Below, piece by piece: positions 24,164 through 33,854 of a DNA stretch of 64,000 bases. The stretch comes from Photobacterium halotolerans DSM 18316 (GTDB lineage Bacteria; Pseudomonadota; Gammaproteobacteria; Enterobacterales; Vibrionaceae). Both the position numbers and the translations under genes were made by a program. The DNA lies in assembly GCF_000425165.1 (NCBI RefSeq), contig NZ_AULG01000017.1, positions 1 to 64,000 of the forward strand. The letters are read 5' to 3'. Below the pieces are notes generated by a model. That model was not told the origin of the DNA and did not search any database. It was given only the letters and a program-made list of their open reading frames with translations. Every line of letters starts with the position of its first letter. The first letter of the stretch is position 1.

Positions 24164-24853
24164 TTAAGCGAATGCGGCTTCGGAAGCCGCATTGTCTTCA
24201 CCTGTCTGCGCTGATAAATGCGCTAATCGGTAGGCAGCAAGATCTTCAATGGTTAAAACCGGCATATTATGACGCTTGCCGAATGCAATCACTTCAGGTA
24301 AACGGGCCATGGTGCCATCGGGGTTGGTCAGCTCACAAAGTACGCCGAACGGCTTTTTACCAGCTAATCGCATGAGATCTATGGTTGCCTCTGTATGACC
24401 CCGGCGACCCAGCACACCTTCGGAATTTGCTTTCAGCGGAAAAACATGACCAGGCCTGTGCAAATCATCGGGCTGTGCGTCGTCGGCAATGGCAGCTTTG
24501 ATGGTGGTGACACGATCAGCGGCAGAAACGCCTGTTGTAACTCCCTTTGCTGCCTCAATGGTTACCGTAAAACCGGTTTGATTTACACTGGTGTTATTAT
24601 CGACCATCATGGTTAACGCGAGTTGGTCTACGCGCTCTTGGGTTAAGCACAAGCAGACAATGCCTGAGCATTCGCGAATCATCAGTGCCATTTGCTCTGT
24701 CGTGAGCGAATCGGCGGCAAAAATGATATCACCTTCGTTTTCACGATCTTCGTCGTCAACTACCAATACACCACGACCTTCACGAATAGCGCGGATGCCG
24801 GTTTCAACGCGCTCGAAAGCGGTTCCAAAAGGGGAAAGCAGAGACTGATTCAT
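24164..24853 (-). CDS. ribB: 3,4-dihydroxy-2-butanone 4-phosphate synthase
   Basis: 229 residues. It converts ribulose 5-phosphate to 3,4-dihydroxy-2-butanone 4-phosphate and formate in riboflavin synthesis. The acidic active-site motif [18 protein letters not shown] lies at about residues 29-46, with [30 protein letters not shown] and [16 protein letters not shown] further on. There is no fused GTP cyclohydrolase II domain, so this is stand-alone RibB. Start ATG 24853 has GGAG eight bases upstream. The ~360 bp leader carries an FMN riboswitch, so the gene is shut down when FMN is plentiful. Confidence 0.95.
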   Translation of the reverse strand: MNQSLLSPFGTAFERVETGIRAIREGRGVLVVDDEDRENEGDIIFAADSLTTEQMALMIRECSGIVCLCLTQERVDQLALTMMVDNNTSVNQTGFTVTIEAAKGVTTGVSAADRVTTIKAAIADDAQPDDLHRPGHVFPLKANSEGVLGRRGHTEATIDLMRLAGKKPFGVLCELTNPDGTMARLPEVIAFGKRHNMPVLTIEDLAAYRLAHLSAQTGEDNAASEAAFA

Positions 24854-25008
24854 GGTATTTACTCCATTATTAACATTAACGTTACCAGAATCAGGGCGCA
24901 AAAAAACAGCGTTTCAGTCAGGCTGAAATAGCTTTACAGGCAGGTGTCAGCAGGCAAGCCACAGGCTCGCTGAACATAATGTAAAAGCAAGAAACAAATC
25001 CGCTGATT

Positions 25009-25212
25009 CTCTTCCATCCGGACTATAACCGTCGGCTCTGGACTCGTTGCATTCAGTAGAGAATGCAGTTTCACCAGATCTGCTGACCTTCATCCACACT
25101 GAGCGTGATTGCGATGAAGCGCTCGCGGGCTTCTGTCGAAAAAGCATGGCTTTACCAGCCTGTTTCTGTCAGTTACCGCCGGTGGGGAATTTCACCCCGC
25201 CCTGAGAATTCC
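25009..25212 (-). ncRNA. FMN riboswitch (RFN element)
   Basis: On the minus strand the conserved RFN core reads TCAGGGCGGGGTGAAATTCC, then CCCACCGGCGGTAA, later AGCCCGCGAGCGC, GTCAGCAGATCTGGTGA, and closes with CCGACGGTTATAGTCCGGAT. These are the hallmark blocks of the FMN aptamer. It lies ~155 bp upstream of the ribB start. A stem able to sequester the ribosome site or terminate transcription between aptamer and gene was not resolved by eye. Confidence 0.95.
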
Positions 25213-25315
25213 AGTCGATAATAATGAAATCAATGCGCAAAGAGCAAGACTGACATCACGTTAAAGGAGATTTATCTGTTCAATCAGCACAACTGCTTGT
25301 TTTCTGCTCATGGAA

Positions 25316-26257
25316 TCAGTTCACAGAGGACGTTTGCGTTGGATTTTTACTATTGAGCAAGTTGCTCATCCACTTGACCACTAACGGCATGGCATAGATG
25401 GGAAGCTGAAGCGCACCAACAAGAATGAGATAGTCAGGGCCTAATGCGGCTCCGGCGACGGTATAAGTCAGCAAGACATTCCGGTTGGCGGAAGTGATCC
25501 CCGCAAGAAGACCATTCTGAACATTTTTCCGCATAAACAGCAGAAAACCGCTGATAAAGAAGAGCAGACATATTGCGATACCATAACCAAAGTAAAGTAA
25601 TCCTTGCTGCCATGACTGATCGACAAATGCACGAAAGTCAGCCACCAGGCCCAGTGGAAACGCCGGAACCAGCAAAATAGTCACTTGCGCAATTTTACTG
25701 TGTGTACGCTGAAGAATGTGGGAAGGAACGTAGCGATGACACAGCGCTGATAGCAGCATAGGACCCAAAATGAAAATAACCAGTCGCTGGAAATAAGTCA
25801 TCAGATCAAGACTGAAGCTGTCATGCCGGAAAAGGTAGAGATTGATACAAAGCACAACGGGCATCAGCAGCGTGGTAGCAATAGTCATTGCCATGGCGGT
25901 CATCACATCCAGTCCAACTGAGCGTGCGATGGCCGGTGTGGCAAATAATGAGCCGGTTGCCGCAACCGCTGAAATAGCCAGGGTCAGTGACGCGGAAGCT
26001 CCCAAAACAGAGGCAATCAAGGTCGAGAGCATTGACAGCAATGCGGCATGATAAAAGGCGTATACCCAGATTTTCGGCTGAAATAAAAGGCTGATTAAAG
26101 CGTTTTGTTTTATCCCAATCAAAGTAAACAACATTAAAAAGAAAAGAATGTAAGGCAAATAAGGGAAAACTGCAGTAGAAATCGCTGGGAAGGAAAACCC
26201 AATGAGAGCTGCAAGTAATAAAAGTATTGATGAGTGTCTCGCAAGCAGGGATAACAT
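25316..26257 (-). CDS. Bile acid:sodium symporter (BASS) family transporter
   Basis: 313 residues with about ten membrane helices and short loops. The family features seen are the N-terminal LPYILFFLMLFTLIGIK, then FATPAIARSVGLDVMTAMAMTIATTLLMP in the middle, and a crossover-helix-like GITSANRNVLLTYTVAGAALGPDYLILVGALQLPIYAMPL near the C-terminus. BASS proteins couple Na+ to organic anion uptake; the substrate cannot be told. AGGACG lies upstream of the ATG. The gene is separated from ribB by its riboswitch leader and faces the same way. Confidence 0.8.
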   Translation of the reverse strand: MLSLLARHSSILLLLAALIGFSFPAISTAVFPYLPYILFFLMLFTLIGIKQNALISLLFQPKIWVYAFYHAALLSMLSTLIASVLGASASLTLAISAVAATGSLFATPAIARSVGLDVMTAMAMTIATTLLMPVVLCINLYLFRHDSFSLDLMTYFQRLVIFILGPMLLSALCHRYVPSHILQRTHSKIAQVTILLVPAFPLGLVADFRAFVDQSWQQGLLYFGYGIAICLLFFISGFLLFMRKNVQNGLLAGITSANRNVLLTYTVAGAALGPDYLILVGALQLPIYAMPLVVKWMSNLLNSKNPTQTSSVN

Positions 26258-26484
26258 CTTTCGTCCTGTGTGATTGTTAATTGGTTGTGAACTTTGGTTG
26301 GGGCTGATCGGATAACACGCTATTTAGGCATTAATTGATACCATTTCATGACAGATTATTCATCTCTTCAGCGTATATATTTTTTACCGTCAATCAAATT
26401 GAAACCTTTACGCAACAGATTAGATTTTTTTATGGTTCATTGGAAAAAATGTCATTTTTAGTTCAAAAAACAACCGGTTAGTAT

Positions 26485-26500
26485 TTGTTCTGTAGAACAA
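26485..26500. promoter_or_regulatory. Perfect inverted repeat upstream of the small DUF1127-like gene
   Basis: TTGTTCTGTAGAACAA: 6 bp arms around TGTA, 28 bp before the next ATG. The position suits a dimeric repressor's operator near the promoter. No regulator is identified. Confidence 0.45.
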
Positions 26501-26528
26501 CATCAAACCCATCAATAATGAGGCAATC

Positions 26529-26723
26529 ATGGCACAGGCAATGCACTTCGACACCATCACAAATCAGGACGTCATGGAGAAGAAAGCCTATTCGCTGAAC
26601 ATCAAAGGATTGATTGCACACGCACTGGATATTTTGTTACCCCGTCAGCAGGTATCCGTTAAGACTTATCAGGTTTCTCATCTGCCAGTTCATCTGCAGA
26701 AAGACATTGGTCTGATCCGTTAA
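26529..26723 (+). CDS. Small protein with DUF1127-like C-terminus
   Basis: 64 residues. The end VSHLPVHLQKDIGLIR resembles the C-terminal signature of DUF1127 proteins (LSDHLLRDIGL), which in other bacteria are small RNA-binding or stress-related proteins. The N-terminal 40 residues are not recognisable. GAGG precedes the ATG, a palindromic operator candidate lies upstream and a strong terminator downstream, so this is a real monocistronic gene. Function unknown. Confidence 0.65.
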   Translation: MAQAMHFDTITNQDVMEKKAYSLNIKGLIAHALDILLPRQQVSVKTYQVSHLPVHLQKDIGLIR

Positions 26724-26751
26724 GCATGTTACTTGCTAGACAGCATATAAG

Positions 26752-26780
26752 CGCCGGCCCGAAAGCCGGCGTTTTTTGTT
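26752..26780 (+). terminator. Intrinsic terminator
   Basis: CGCCGGC / GCCGGCG stem with loop CCGAAA and a TTTTTT tail, 28 bp after the small gene. Confidence 0.9.
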
Positions 26781-26935
26781 AATTTTTCTTATGTGAATCT
26801 AGTGTAAGACAGTGGTGAATAAAACGGAGTTAGAACATTTTCATCATAATTATCAGTTTTTAATCTGTTTGGGTTTATTTTACATAAGCATATGGCATGA
26901 TAGTGTCATTAAATATATCGGAAAGGAGTGCTTTC

Positions 26936-27217
26936 GTGGGGTTCTGGTCAAAGCTCTTTGGAAGAGAAACGGCAGATTCGAAAACGCTTGAAGTGACACC
27001 TGAGGAATATAAAGGGTATCTCATTTACCCTGAACCTATTTCCGAAGGCGGGCAGTTTCGGATTGCTGGCAGGATTTGCAAAGAATGTGAAGGTGAGTTG
27101 AAAACACACACTTTCATACGCTCCGATTTACTGGCAAGTAAAGCGGATGCGACAACATTGATGGTGAATAAAGCCAAGATGTTCATCGATCAGACCGGCG
27201 ATGCCATGTTCCGGTAA
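26936..27217 (+). CDS. HlyU-family protein
   Basis: 93 residues starting VGFWSKLFGRE, then a compact body EEYKGYLIYPEPISEGGQFRIAGRICKE and HTFIRSDLLASKADATTLMVNKAKMFIDQTGD. This is the pattern of the small 'HlyU' family (distinct from the ArsR-type HlyU of Vibrio cholerae), annotated by name only as a transcriptional activator. The start is GTG 26936 with AAGGAG seven bases upstream; the ATG at 26897 would include an unrelated leader. Its function is not established. Confidence 0.75.
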   Translation: MGFWSKLFGRETADSKTLEVTPEEYKGYLIYPEPISEGGQFRIAGRICKECEGELKTHTFIRSDLLASKADATTLMVNKAKMFIDQTGDAMFR

Positions 27218-27599
27218 ATTGAGCGCAATGTCTGAGGGAGTAAAGACACTGCGCTGAAATGAATGTTTAGAGACCGGTACTTTTTATCAGGGAACCGGAC
27301 ACTGGTTATTGCTTATTTTATTTTTGCATAGCTGGTGGAAAACCCTGAATGTTGTTGGGAGAAAACGGTAAATCTCAGGGGTGTAGTTCATTTTCTTGTC
27401 AGCTTTTTTGCTGATAAGTGAAGCGGGTTACAGAACCTGGGTTTGCCTAAATTGTTGGTGTGATTAACTTCATGTAAGTCAATAACATCCGTTGTTTAAT
27501 CTCAGGTAAAGAGTGTTGTATTAGTTCCATTCTCAGCCGTTGCGATACTGGGAGCTGGATACTAAATGTGTACATTTTGCTACTGTTCAGGGAATAACG
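27218..27599. other. Intergenic leader of pntAB
   Basis: 382 bp between the HlyU-like gene and pntA. It presumably holds the pntA promoter. I see no gene and no clear operator; the open frame from 27540 only prolongs pntA upstream without a ribosome site. Confidence 0.4.
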
Positions 27600-29138
27600 A
27601 TGCAGATAGGTGTGCCTAAAGAAATACTCGCGAATGAAACGCGAGTGGCTGCGACGCCGAAAACGGTCGAGCAGTTATTAAAAATGGGGTTCAGTGTTGC
27701 TGTTGAACATGACGCTGGTATTCACGCAAGTTTTGATGACGCTGCTTTTGAAGCCGCAGGCGCGAGTGTGGTGTCTACGGAAGAAGTGTGGCAGTCAGAT
27801 CTGATTTTTAAAGTCAATGCCCCCAGTGATGATGAGATAGCCCTCCTGAAAGAGGGAGCCAGCCTGGTCAGCTTTATCTGGCCGGCGCAGAATCCAGAAT
27901 TGCTGAAGAAATTGTCCAGCAAAAATATCAATGTAATGGCTATGGATTCGGTGCCGCGTATCTCACGAGCACAAGCCCTGGATGCATTGAGTTCTATGGC
28001 AAACATTGCCGGTTATCGTGCTGTCGTTGAAGCGGCCCACGAGTTTGGCCGTTTCTTTACCGGGCAGATCACAGCGGCAGGCAAAGTACCGCCAGCGAAA
28101 GTCCTGGTTGCCGGCGCGGGGGTTGCCGGATTGGCCGCTATCGGTGCTGCGGGCAGCCTGGGTGCCATTGTTCGCGCCTTCGATGTGCGTCCTGAAGTTA
28201 AAGAACAAGTGCAGTCTATGGGTGCTGAGTTCCTTGAAGTCGATTTCAAAGAAGACACCAGCACGGGTGATGGCTACGCGAAAGAAATGTCAGACGAATT
28301 TAACAAGGCTGCTGAGCGTTTGTACGCAGAGCAGGCGAAAGACGTTGACATCATTATTACGACCGCGCTGATTCCCGGCCGTCCGGCTCCTCGTCTGATT
28401 ACCCAGGAAATGGTTGATTCCATGAAACCCGGCAGCGTTATTGTCGACCTTGCTGCGGCCAATGGCGGAAACTGTGCCTATACCGAAGCCGATAAAGTTA
28501 TCACTACGCCTAACGGTGTAAAAATTATCGGTTACACCGATATGGTCAGTCGTCTGCCGAATCAGTCGTCCCAGCTTTATGCTACCAACCTAGTCAATTT
28601 GATGAAGCTGCTGTGTAAAGAAAAAGACGGCAACATAGATATCAACTTTGATGATGAAGTGCTGCGCGGTTTAACCGTGGTGAAAGAAGGTGAACTCACC
28701 TGGCCGGCACCACCTATTAAAGTATCCGCTGCTCCGCAGCAAGAAAAAGCAGTCGCCGCACCTGTTACCAAAGCAGTCAAAGAGCCAATGCCGCCAGCCA
28801 GAAAGTATGGTTTGATGGCGGCAGGGGCGCTGTTGTTTGGCTGGGTGGCTAATTATGCACCGGCTGAATTCCTTTCTCACTTTACGGTTTTTGTTCTGGC
28901 GTGTGTAGTGGGTTACTACGTCGTCTGGAACGTGACGCATGCATTGCACACACCTCTGATGTCAGTGACCAATGCTATATCCGGCATCATTATTGTCGGT
29001 GCCTTATTGCAGATTGGTCAGGGGGTTGGCGTTGTGTCCTTCTTTGCCTTTATTGCTGTTTTGATCGCAAGTATCAATATTTTTGGTGGCTTTACCGTCA
29101 CTAAGCGGATGCTTGAAATGTTCCGTAAAGATAAGTAA
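27600..29138 (+). CDS. pntA: NAD(P) transhydrogenase subunit alpha
   Basis: 512 residues. It transfers hydride between NADH and NADP+ driven by the proton gradient, together with PntB. The N-terminal NAD-binding domain I begins [20 protein letters not shown] and contains [33 protein letters not shown]. After an Ala/Pro-rich linker (~380-400) there are four membrane helices (about 415-505). Start ATG 27600 matches the usual family N-terminus. It is followed 14 bp later by pntB. Confidence 0.97.
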   Translation: MQIGVPKEILANETRVAATPKTVEQLLKMGFSVAVEHDAGIHASFDDAAFEAAGASVVSTEEVWQSDLIFKVNAPSDDEIALLKEGASLVSFIWPAQNPELLKKLSSKNINVMAMDSVPRISRAQALDALSSMANIAGYRAVVEAAHEFGRFFTGQITAAGKVPPAKVLVAGAGVAGLAAIGAAGSLGAIVRAFDVRPEVKEQVQSMGAEFLEVDFKEDTSTGDGYAKEMSDEFNKAAERLYAEQAKDVDIIITTALIPGRPAPRLITQEMVDSMKPGSVIVDLAAANGGNCAYTEADKVITTPNGVKIIGYTDMVSRLPNQSSQLYATNLVNLMKLLCKEKDGNIDINFDDEVLRGLTVVKEGELTWPAPPIKVSAAPQQEKAVAAPVTKAVKEPMPPARKYGLMAAGALLFGWVANYAPAEFLSHFTVFVLACVVGYYVVWNVTHALHTPLMSVTNAISGIIIVGALLQIGQGVGVVSFFAFIAVLIASINIFGGFTVTKRMLEMFRKDK

Positions 29139-29152
29139 GGGAGTTGTTATCA

Positions 29153-30532
29153 ATGTCTGCAGGAATTGTTCAAGCGGCCTACATTATTGCTGCTGTCCTT
29201 TTTATAATGTCGTTGGCAGGACTCTCTAAACAGGAATCCGCAAAGTCAGGTAACTACTTTGGTATGGCGGGAATGGCCATAGCATTGATTGCGACTATTT
29301 TTGGCCCTGAATCAGCTGGAACCGGCTGGATTATTCTGGCCATGATTGTGGGTGGGGCGATTGGTATTTACTATGCCAAGAAAGTTGAAATGACTCAGAT
29401 GCCAGAGCTGGTTGCGATTCTTCACAGTTTTGTGGGTATGGCAGCCGTGCTGGTCGGTTTCAATACTTTCCTTGACCATGGTGAGCCACTGACGGGTGCG
29501 ATGTTAACCATTCATTTGGTTGAAATTTTTATCGGTGTCTTCATCGGTGCTGTGACCTTTACAGGCTCAGTGGTGGCTTTTGGTAAACTTCGCGGCACAA
29601 TGTCGTCCAAGCCTTTGATGTTGCCTCACCGCCATAAACTGAACTTGCTGGCTGTTCTGGTTTCTCTTGTTTTACTGACCGTTTTTGTGGATCCGGATCC
29701 TTCGATCTTCCCACTCATTGTTGTGACAATTATCGCTTTAGCCTTCGGTTACCATTTGGTCGCATCGATCGGTGGTGCGGATATGCCGGTTGTCGTGTCA
29801 ATGCTGAACTCATATTCAGGATGGGCTGCCGCAGCGGCTGGCTTCATGCTGGCCAATGATCTGCTGATTGTGACTGGTGCTTTGGTTGGCTCTTCTGGTG
29901 CGATACTGTCTTACATCATGTGTAAGGCAATGAATCGTTCATTTGTCAGTGTCATTGCCGGTGGTTTTGGTACAGATGGTTCTGTTTCTACCGGCGATGA
30001 AGAAGTGGGCGAGTACCATGAATCTTCTGCGGAAGAAGTGGCAGAGATGCTGAAAGATGCTCGTTCAGTGATCATCACACCAGGATATGGAATGGCGGTA
30101 GCGCAAGCGCAATATCCGGTACATGAAATTACAGAGAAACTACGGGCAAAAGGTGTGGATGTCAGATTTGGTATTCATCCGGTTGCTGGTCGCTTACCTG
30201 GTCACATGAATGTACTGCTGGCTGAAGCAAGAGTGCCGTATGATATTGTCCTGGAAATGGACGAGATTAATGAGGACTTTGCAGAGACAGACGTTGTACT
30301 GGTGATCGGTGCTAACGATACGGTTAACCCGGCAGCAATGGAAGACCCAGGCAGCCCGATTGCCGGTATGCCAGTTCTGGAAGTGTGGAACGCGAAACAC
30401 GTTATCGTATTTAAGCGTTCGATGAATACCGGTTATGCGGGTGTTCAGAACCCATTGTTCTTCAAAGAAAACACCCAGATGCTGTTTGGCGATGCCAAAG
30501 AGAGTGTTGAGAATATAGCCCGTTTTCTGTAA
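29153..30532 (+). CDS. pntB: NAD(P) transhydrogenase subunit beta
   Basis: 459 residues. About nine membrane helices (1-260) form the proton channel with PntA, including [18 protein letters not shown] with the conserved histidine. The NADP-binding domain III follows: [61 protein letters not shown] and [19 protein letters not shown] 29153 with AAGGGAG nine bases upstream is preferred over the in-frame TTG at 29144. A terminator follows. Confidence 0.97.
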   Translation: MSAGIVQAAYIIAAVLFIMSLAGLSKQESAKSGNYFGMAGMAIALIATIFGPESAGTGWIILAMIVGGAIGIYYAKKVEMTQMPELVAILHSFVGMAAVLVGFNTFLDHGEPLTGAMLTIHLVEIFIGVFIGAVTFTGSVVAFGKLRGTMSSKPLMLPHRHKLNLLAVLVSLVLLTVFVDPDPSIFPLIVVTIIALAFGYHLVASIGGADMPVVVSMLNSYSGWAAAAAGFMLANDLLIVTGALVGSSGAILSYIMCKAMNRSFVSVIAGGFGTDGSVSTGDEEVGEYHESSAEEVAEMLKDARSVIITPGYGMAVAQAQYPVHEITEKLRAKGVDVRFGIHPVAGRLPGHMNVLLAEARVPYDIVLEMDEINEDFAETDVVLVIGANDTVNPAAMEDPGSPIAGMPVLEVWNAKHVIVFKRSMNTGYAGVQNPLFFKENTQMLFGDAKESVENIARFL

Positions 30533-30555
30533 GTCATACAGCGAATCACTCATCA

Positions 30556-30588
30556 AACGCCGCTTACGAAGCGGCGTTTTTCTTTTTT
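30556..30588 (+). terminator. Intrinsic terminator after pntB
   Basis: AACGCCGCTT / AAGCGGCGTT 10 bp stem with loop ACG and a TTTTTCTTTTTT tail. Confidence 0.92.
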
Positions 30589-30752
30589 GATATCTGATGC
30601 GAAAGCTTCAACAAAAAAGCGAATCAATAGTCTGTAATCTGGGGGCTGATTGACCTGTTATGATGGCGAGAACGGGTAATCCCTTTATAGTTATCTGATC
30701 TAATGACAATTTTCTGACAATACTGAACCGGTGAATGTTAAACTTCCGCGCT

Positions 30753-32192
30753 ATGAAAAAGTATGTGCTAATTATTTCTATTCTGTTTACAGGCTCCCTT
30801 AAAGCGGAGACGGAAAGTTTGCCTGATCGCATGTCAGCGGCTCGTGCTGAATTGCTTTCCAGTAAACCTCTGGCTACATACGATTTTCGTCAGTTACAAA
30901 GTCGCTACCCGACACCGTTACTGTTGCCATCCAGTTTGTTGCCGCAATCAGCCAGGTACCCGCTATCGGCGCTGCGGCACCTTTATCAAAATGCGGAAAC
31001 CTGTAAGGGCCCCTGGCCTGTCAGTCCTTTGGTAACACATCCTGTCGTGTTTACTCGCGCGATGTGTAACAGCGTTGTGTTACCAAGAGGCTGGTTTGTA
31101 CGTTCAGGCTATATTCATCCGGGCGGTGGGAGCTATGCTGTGCGTTATCTGGAAAAGTTTCCTAATCGCCAAAAAGAACTGGAGAACTACTTACACATTC
31201 AGGAACGTGATTTAGCGGCGACAGGCACTGTGCTGGGGCGATTACAGCGGATGAGCAGTGAAGAAATCCGAGTGTTTATTGCCGGTGCGGAAGCTTTTAT
31301 CTCCAATGGTGAGCTTTGGATCCGGAATGGGAATGAATACCATGTCTATGATCAGCCGACATGGGCCCAGGCACTGGCAAAGCATGATCTGCACTTCACG
31401 CGCCTGATTACCACAGATTTCTGTTTAGTCAAAAGTGGTAACATTTGCTGGCAGGAAGAAGATAAGTCGTACCTGACGACCTATTTGCTGGCAGGGTTGC
31501 TGGTTGTCAATATTGGCTTACTCATGGGCTGGGTGATGTATCGCTGGCGTATTCGCCGGCGCGCCATGCAGGAAAGAATGCTGGTCCTGCAAATCTTGAC
31601 TCACGAATTACGTACACCAATCGCAAGTCTTAGCATGACGGTGGAAGGTTTTCGTCGTCACTTTGATGCTTTGCCTGAAACCCTATATGATGAGTTCAGA
31701 CGATTGACCGAAGATTCACGCCGATTAAGGCAGTTGGCTGAGGCCAGTAAGGATTACCTGCAGGCGAATCATCAAGAATTGAGTGTTCAGAATCTGGAGT
31801 CCTTTAATGAATGGATTGAATTTATTGCAGAACCCTATGATGTGACCTTGTCACTTGCTGAGGACCGTAGTGTCAAGGTCAATATGTACTGGCTTGGAAC
31901 CTGTATTGACAACTTGCTGTCCAATGCTCACAAATATGGCCAGGCCCCGATTGAATTAACATCATCGTTCAAAGATGGAAAATTGATTGTCATAGTAAAA
32001 GACCAGGGAAGTTTAGGTAGTAAGGATTGGGCCCGGCTGAGAAAACCCTTTGTGAGTGAAAAGGGCTTAGGTTTGGGACTGACAATCGTTGAATCGATGA
32101 TCCGTCGAATGGGTGGGCGGATGAAATTAATAGGTCCGCCAACCACTTTTATTTTGGAGATACCGTGTGAATCAAACTCTGCTACTGGTTGA
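30753..32192 (+). CDS. vxrA: Sensor histidine kinase, VxrA-like (DUF3404)
   Basis: 479 residues. Signal peptide MKKYVLIISILFTGSLKA, then a ~230-residue periplasmic DUF3404 sensor domain with several cysteines (ETCKGPW, RAMCNSVV, TDFCLV, NICWQ). One membrane helix (LLAGLLVVNIGLLMGWVMY) follows, then a HisKA domain with phospho-acceptor H in ILTHELRTPIASL, and a catalytic domain with N-box NLLSNAHKYGQ and G-box EKGLGLGLTIVESM. In V. cholerae VxrAB responds to cell-wall stress and controls type VI secretion and biofilm genes. The regulator gene overlaps its end by 26 bp. Start chosen at the ATG giving a proper signal peptide. Confidence 0.88.
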   Translation: MKKYVLIISILFTGSLKAETESLPDRMSAARAELLSSKPLATYDFRQLQSRYPTPLLLPSSLLPQSARYPLSALRHLYQNAETCKGPWPVSPLVTHPVVFTRAMCNSVVLPRGWFVRSGYIHPGGGSYAVRYLEKFPNRQKELENYLHIQERDLAATGTVLGRLQRMSSEEIRVFIAGAEAFISNGELWIRNGNEYHVYDQPTWAQALAKHDLHFTRLITTDFCLVKSGNICWQEEDKSYLTTYLLAGLLVVNIGLLMGWVMYRWRIRRRAMQERMLVLQILTHELRTPIASLSMTVEGFRRHFDALPETLYDEFRRLTEDSRRLRQLAEASKDYLQANHQELSVQNLESFNEWIEFIAEPYDVTLSLAEDRSVKVNMYWLGTCIDNLLSNAHKYGQAPIELTSSFKDGKLIVIVKDQGSLGSKDWARLRKPFVSEKGLGLGLTIVESMIRRMGGRMKLIGPPTTFILEIPCESNSATG

Positions 32193-32835
32193 AGATGACC
32201 GCAACCTTGCTGATGGTTTGCTCGAATGTTTGAAAGAAGCAGGCTATGAGTGCCTGTATGCTGACTGTGCAACCAATGTTGAAAATCTGTGGGCGCAAGC
32301 CGATCTGGTTGTTCTTGACCGCCAGCTACCGGAAGGAGACTCGCTGACTTACCTTGAAGGTTGGTTAAAGCTGAAATCGGTTCCTGTGATTCTGCTTACA
32401 GCAATGGTGTCTGTGAATGATAAGGTGATTGGGCTTGACTCAGGCGCCAAAGATTACCTGACTAAACCTTTTGCTGAAGAGGAACTGCTGGCACGTATTC
32501 GTGTTCACTTGAGAAATGGCGAGTCTGAATCGCAAAATGCGAACCTCATTGCTATCGGTGAAACGCTGATTAATCTGGAAAGCCGTGAAGTGAAGCAAAA
32601 AGGGGACTCTGTTACCCTTACTCGTACTGAATTCGAACTGCTTGTTTTCCTTGCAAAGCATTCAGGCCGGGTTTTCACCCGGGACGAGCTGCTCGACCAG
32701 GTGTGGGGCTATAACCATTATCCGACAACACGTACTGTCGACACTCATATCCTGCAGTTACGCCAAAAGCTGCCGGGCATTGAGATCGAAACGTTGCGCG
32801 GTGTTGGCTACCGGATGAAAGCGCCACAAGAATGA
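32167..32835 (+). CDS. vxrB: Response regulator, VxrB-like (OmpR family)
   Basis: 222 residues. Receiver domain 1-120: LLVEDDRNLADGL (acidic pocket), phospho-acceptor D in LVVLDRQLPEGDSL near residue 50, and the conserved K in KDYLTKPFAEEELLAR. The DNA-binding winged helix (~130-220) has LTRTEFELLVFLAKHSGRVFTRDELLDQVWGY and RTVDTHILQLRQKL. The start is GTG inside the kinase gene. It is the partner of the VxrA-like kinase just upstream. Confidence 0.9.
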   Translation: MNQTLLLVEDDRNLADGLLECLKEAGYECLYADCATNVENLWAQADLVVLDRQLPEGDSLTYLEGWLKLKSVPVILLTAMVSVNDKVIGLDSGAKDYLTKPFAEEELLARIRVHLRNGESESQNANLIAIGETLINLESREVKQKGDSVTLTRTEFELLVFLAKHSGRVFTRDELLDQVWGYNHYPTTRTVDTHILQLRQKLPGIEIETLRGVGYRMKAPQE

Positions 32836-33695
32836 AATCGCTGTGGGTGACACCTGTCTTTGGGATCATGACATGTCTGTTCATGATCCCTCAGGCATCG
32901 GCTAAATGGTTTGTGGGTAAGGATCTCTACACTGTCGCGCACCAGCGTTTGCTGGAAGGGAACACAGCTGCCAGTTTCGAGACTATGGTTCAGGCCTGGC
33001 AACAGCTTCCTTCTGAGGAGCAGCAGGCTAATCTGAATGATTTACTTGAGCTTGCCATTACAGAAGATTGCGGTTTCAGTTTGAAACAGCGAAGTCTGCC
33101 TGAGTGGTTGTCTAAAGTGGCTGTTCGACGTGAAGTGATCCAGAACCTGAATCAGGTATTACTGAGGTTGTCTGTGACGGGAATTACTCAGGCTAAGCAG
33201 CTTGAGGTCACGTTTTCCCGCTGGCCAGATACGCAATTCAGCATGCCTGCGGTTTCAATTTCTGAGAATGGCCAGTTTGTCTCAGAGTCTCGCCGGTTAG
33301 ATGAGCCCTTGGCGGCAGGTCTTTATCAGTTAAAAATAACGGCAGGCAAGGAGCGAAGCTGGAATTCCTGGGTCATACTGACCAAGCCGGATCCGAAACA
33401 GAAAATTGGCTGGAAAGACAGTAAAAACTGGCGTATTGAACGTGAAGTCTTACCCAACTCAACCTGTCCATCGCCTGTATTGTCGATGAATTTGTTTGAC
33501 TTGAACGATACAAACTGGAGCCCGATCTGGACTCAGGATGTCGATGGCAAGCTACCGACAAGTTTGCCGGCGATTGATGTGCCGGATGGCCGCTACTGGC
33601 TGAGTGTCGGGCTGATTGAAAGCCGCTGGCAGGGAGACATCTCTATTTTGGATATTCAGCGAATAACCCGGCCTGTTGATTATCCTGATTTTTAA
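32832..33695 (+). CDS. vxrC: DUF2861-like exported protein, VxrC-like
   Basis: 287 residues with a signal peptide (about 1-25, ending ASAKW). The protein is mainly hydrophilic with a C-terminal beta-rich part (EVLPNSTCPSPVLSMNLFDLNDTNWSPIW; DGRYWLSVGLIESRWQGDISILDIQRI). It overlaps the regulator gene by 4 bp, so it belongs to the two-component operon, as vxrC does in V. cholerae. I recognise it mostly by position and general pattern. Downstream vxrD/vxrE-like genes are absent here; the next gene is nnrS. Role unknown. Confidence 0.7.
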   Translation: MKSLWVTPVFGIMTCLFMIPQASAKWFVGKDLYTVAHQRLLEGNTAASFETMVQAWQQLPSEEQQANLNDLLELAITEDCGFSLKQRSLPEWLSKVAVRREVIQNLNQVLLRLSVTGITQAKQLEVTFSRWPDTQFSMPAVSISENGQFVSESRRLDEPLAAGLYQLKITAGKERSWNSWVILTKPDPKQKIGWKDSKNWRIEREVLPNSTCPSPVLSMNLFDLNDTNWSPIWTQDVDGKLPTSLPAIDVPDGRYWLSVGLIESRWQGDISILDIQRITRPVDYPDF

Positions 33696-33854
33696 CAGCG
33701 CAGGGTAACGACCCCACTGCGTGAACCTGAAACGATAGCGCAGGTTTGACCACCGGTAACCAAGACCAAAGTGTCTTGGTTTATTGTCTTACATCAACCC
33801 GTCTTTTTTATATTTGTCTATTATGTCTTTTTTACTGTAAGTAGTGAAAAGCAC

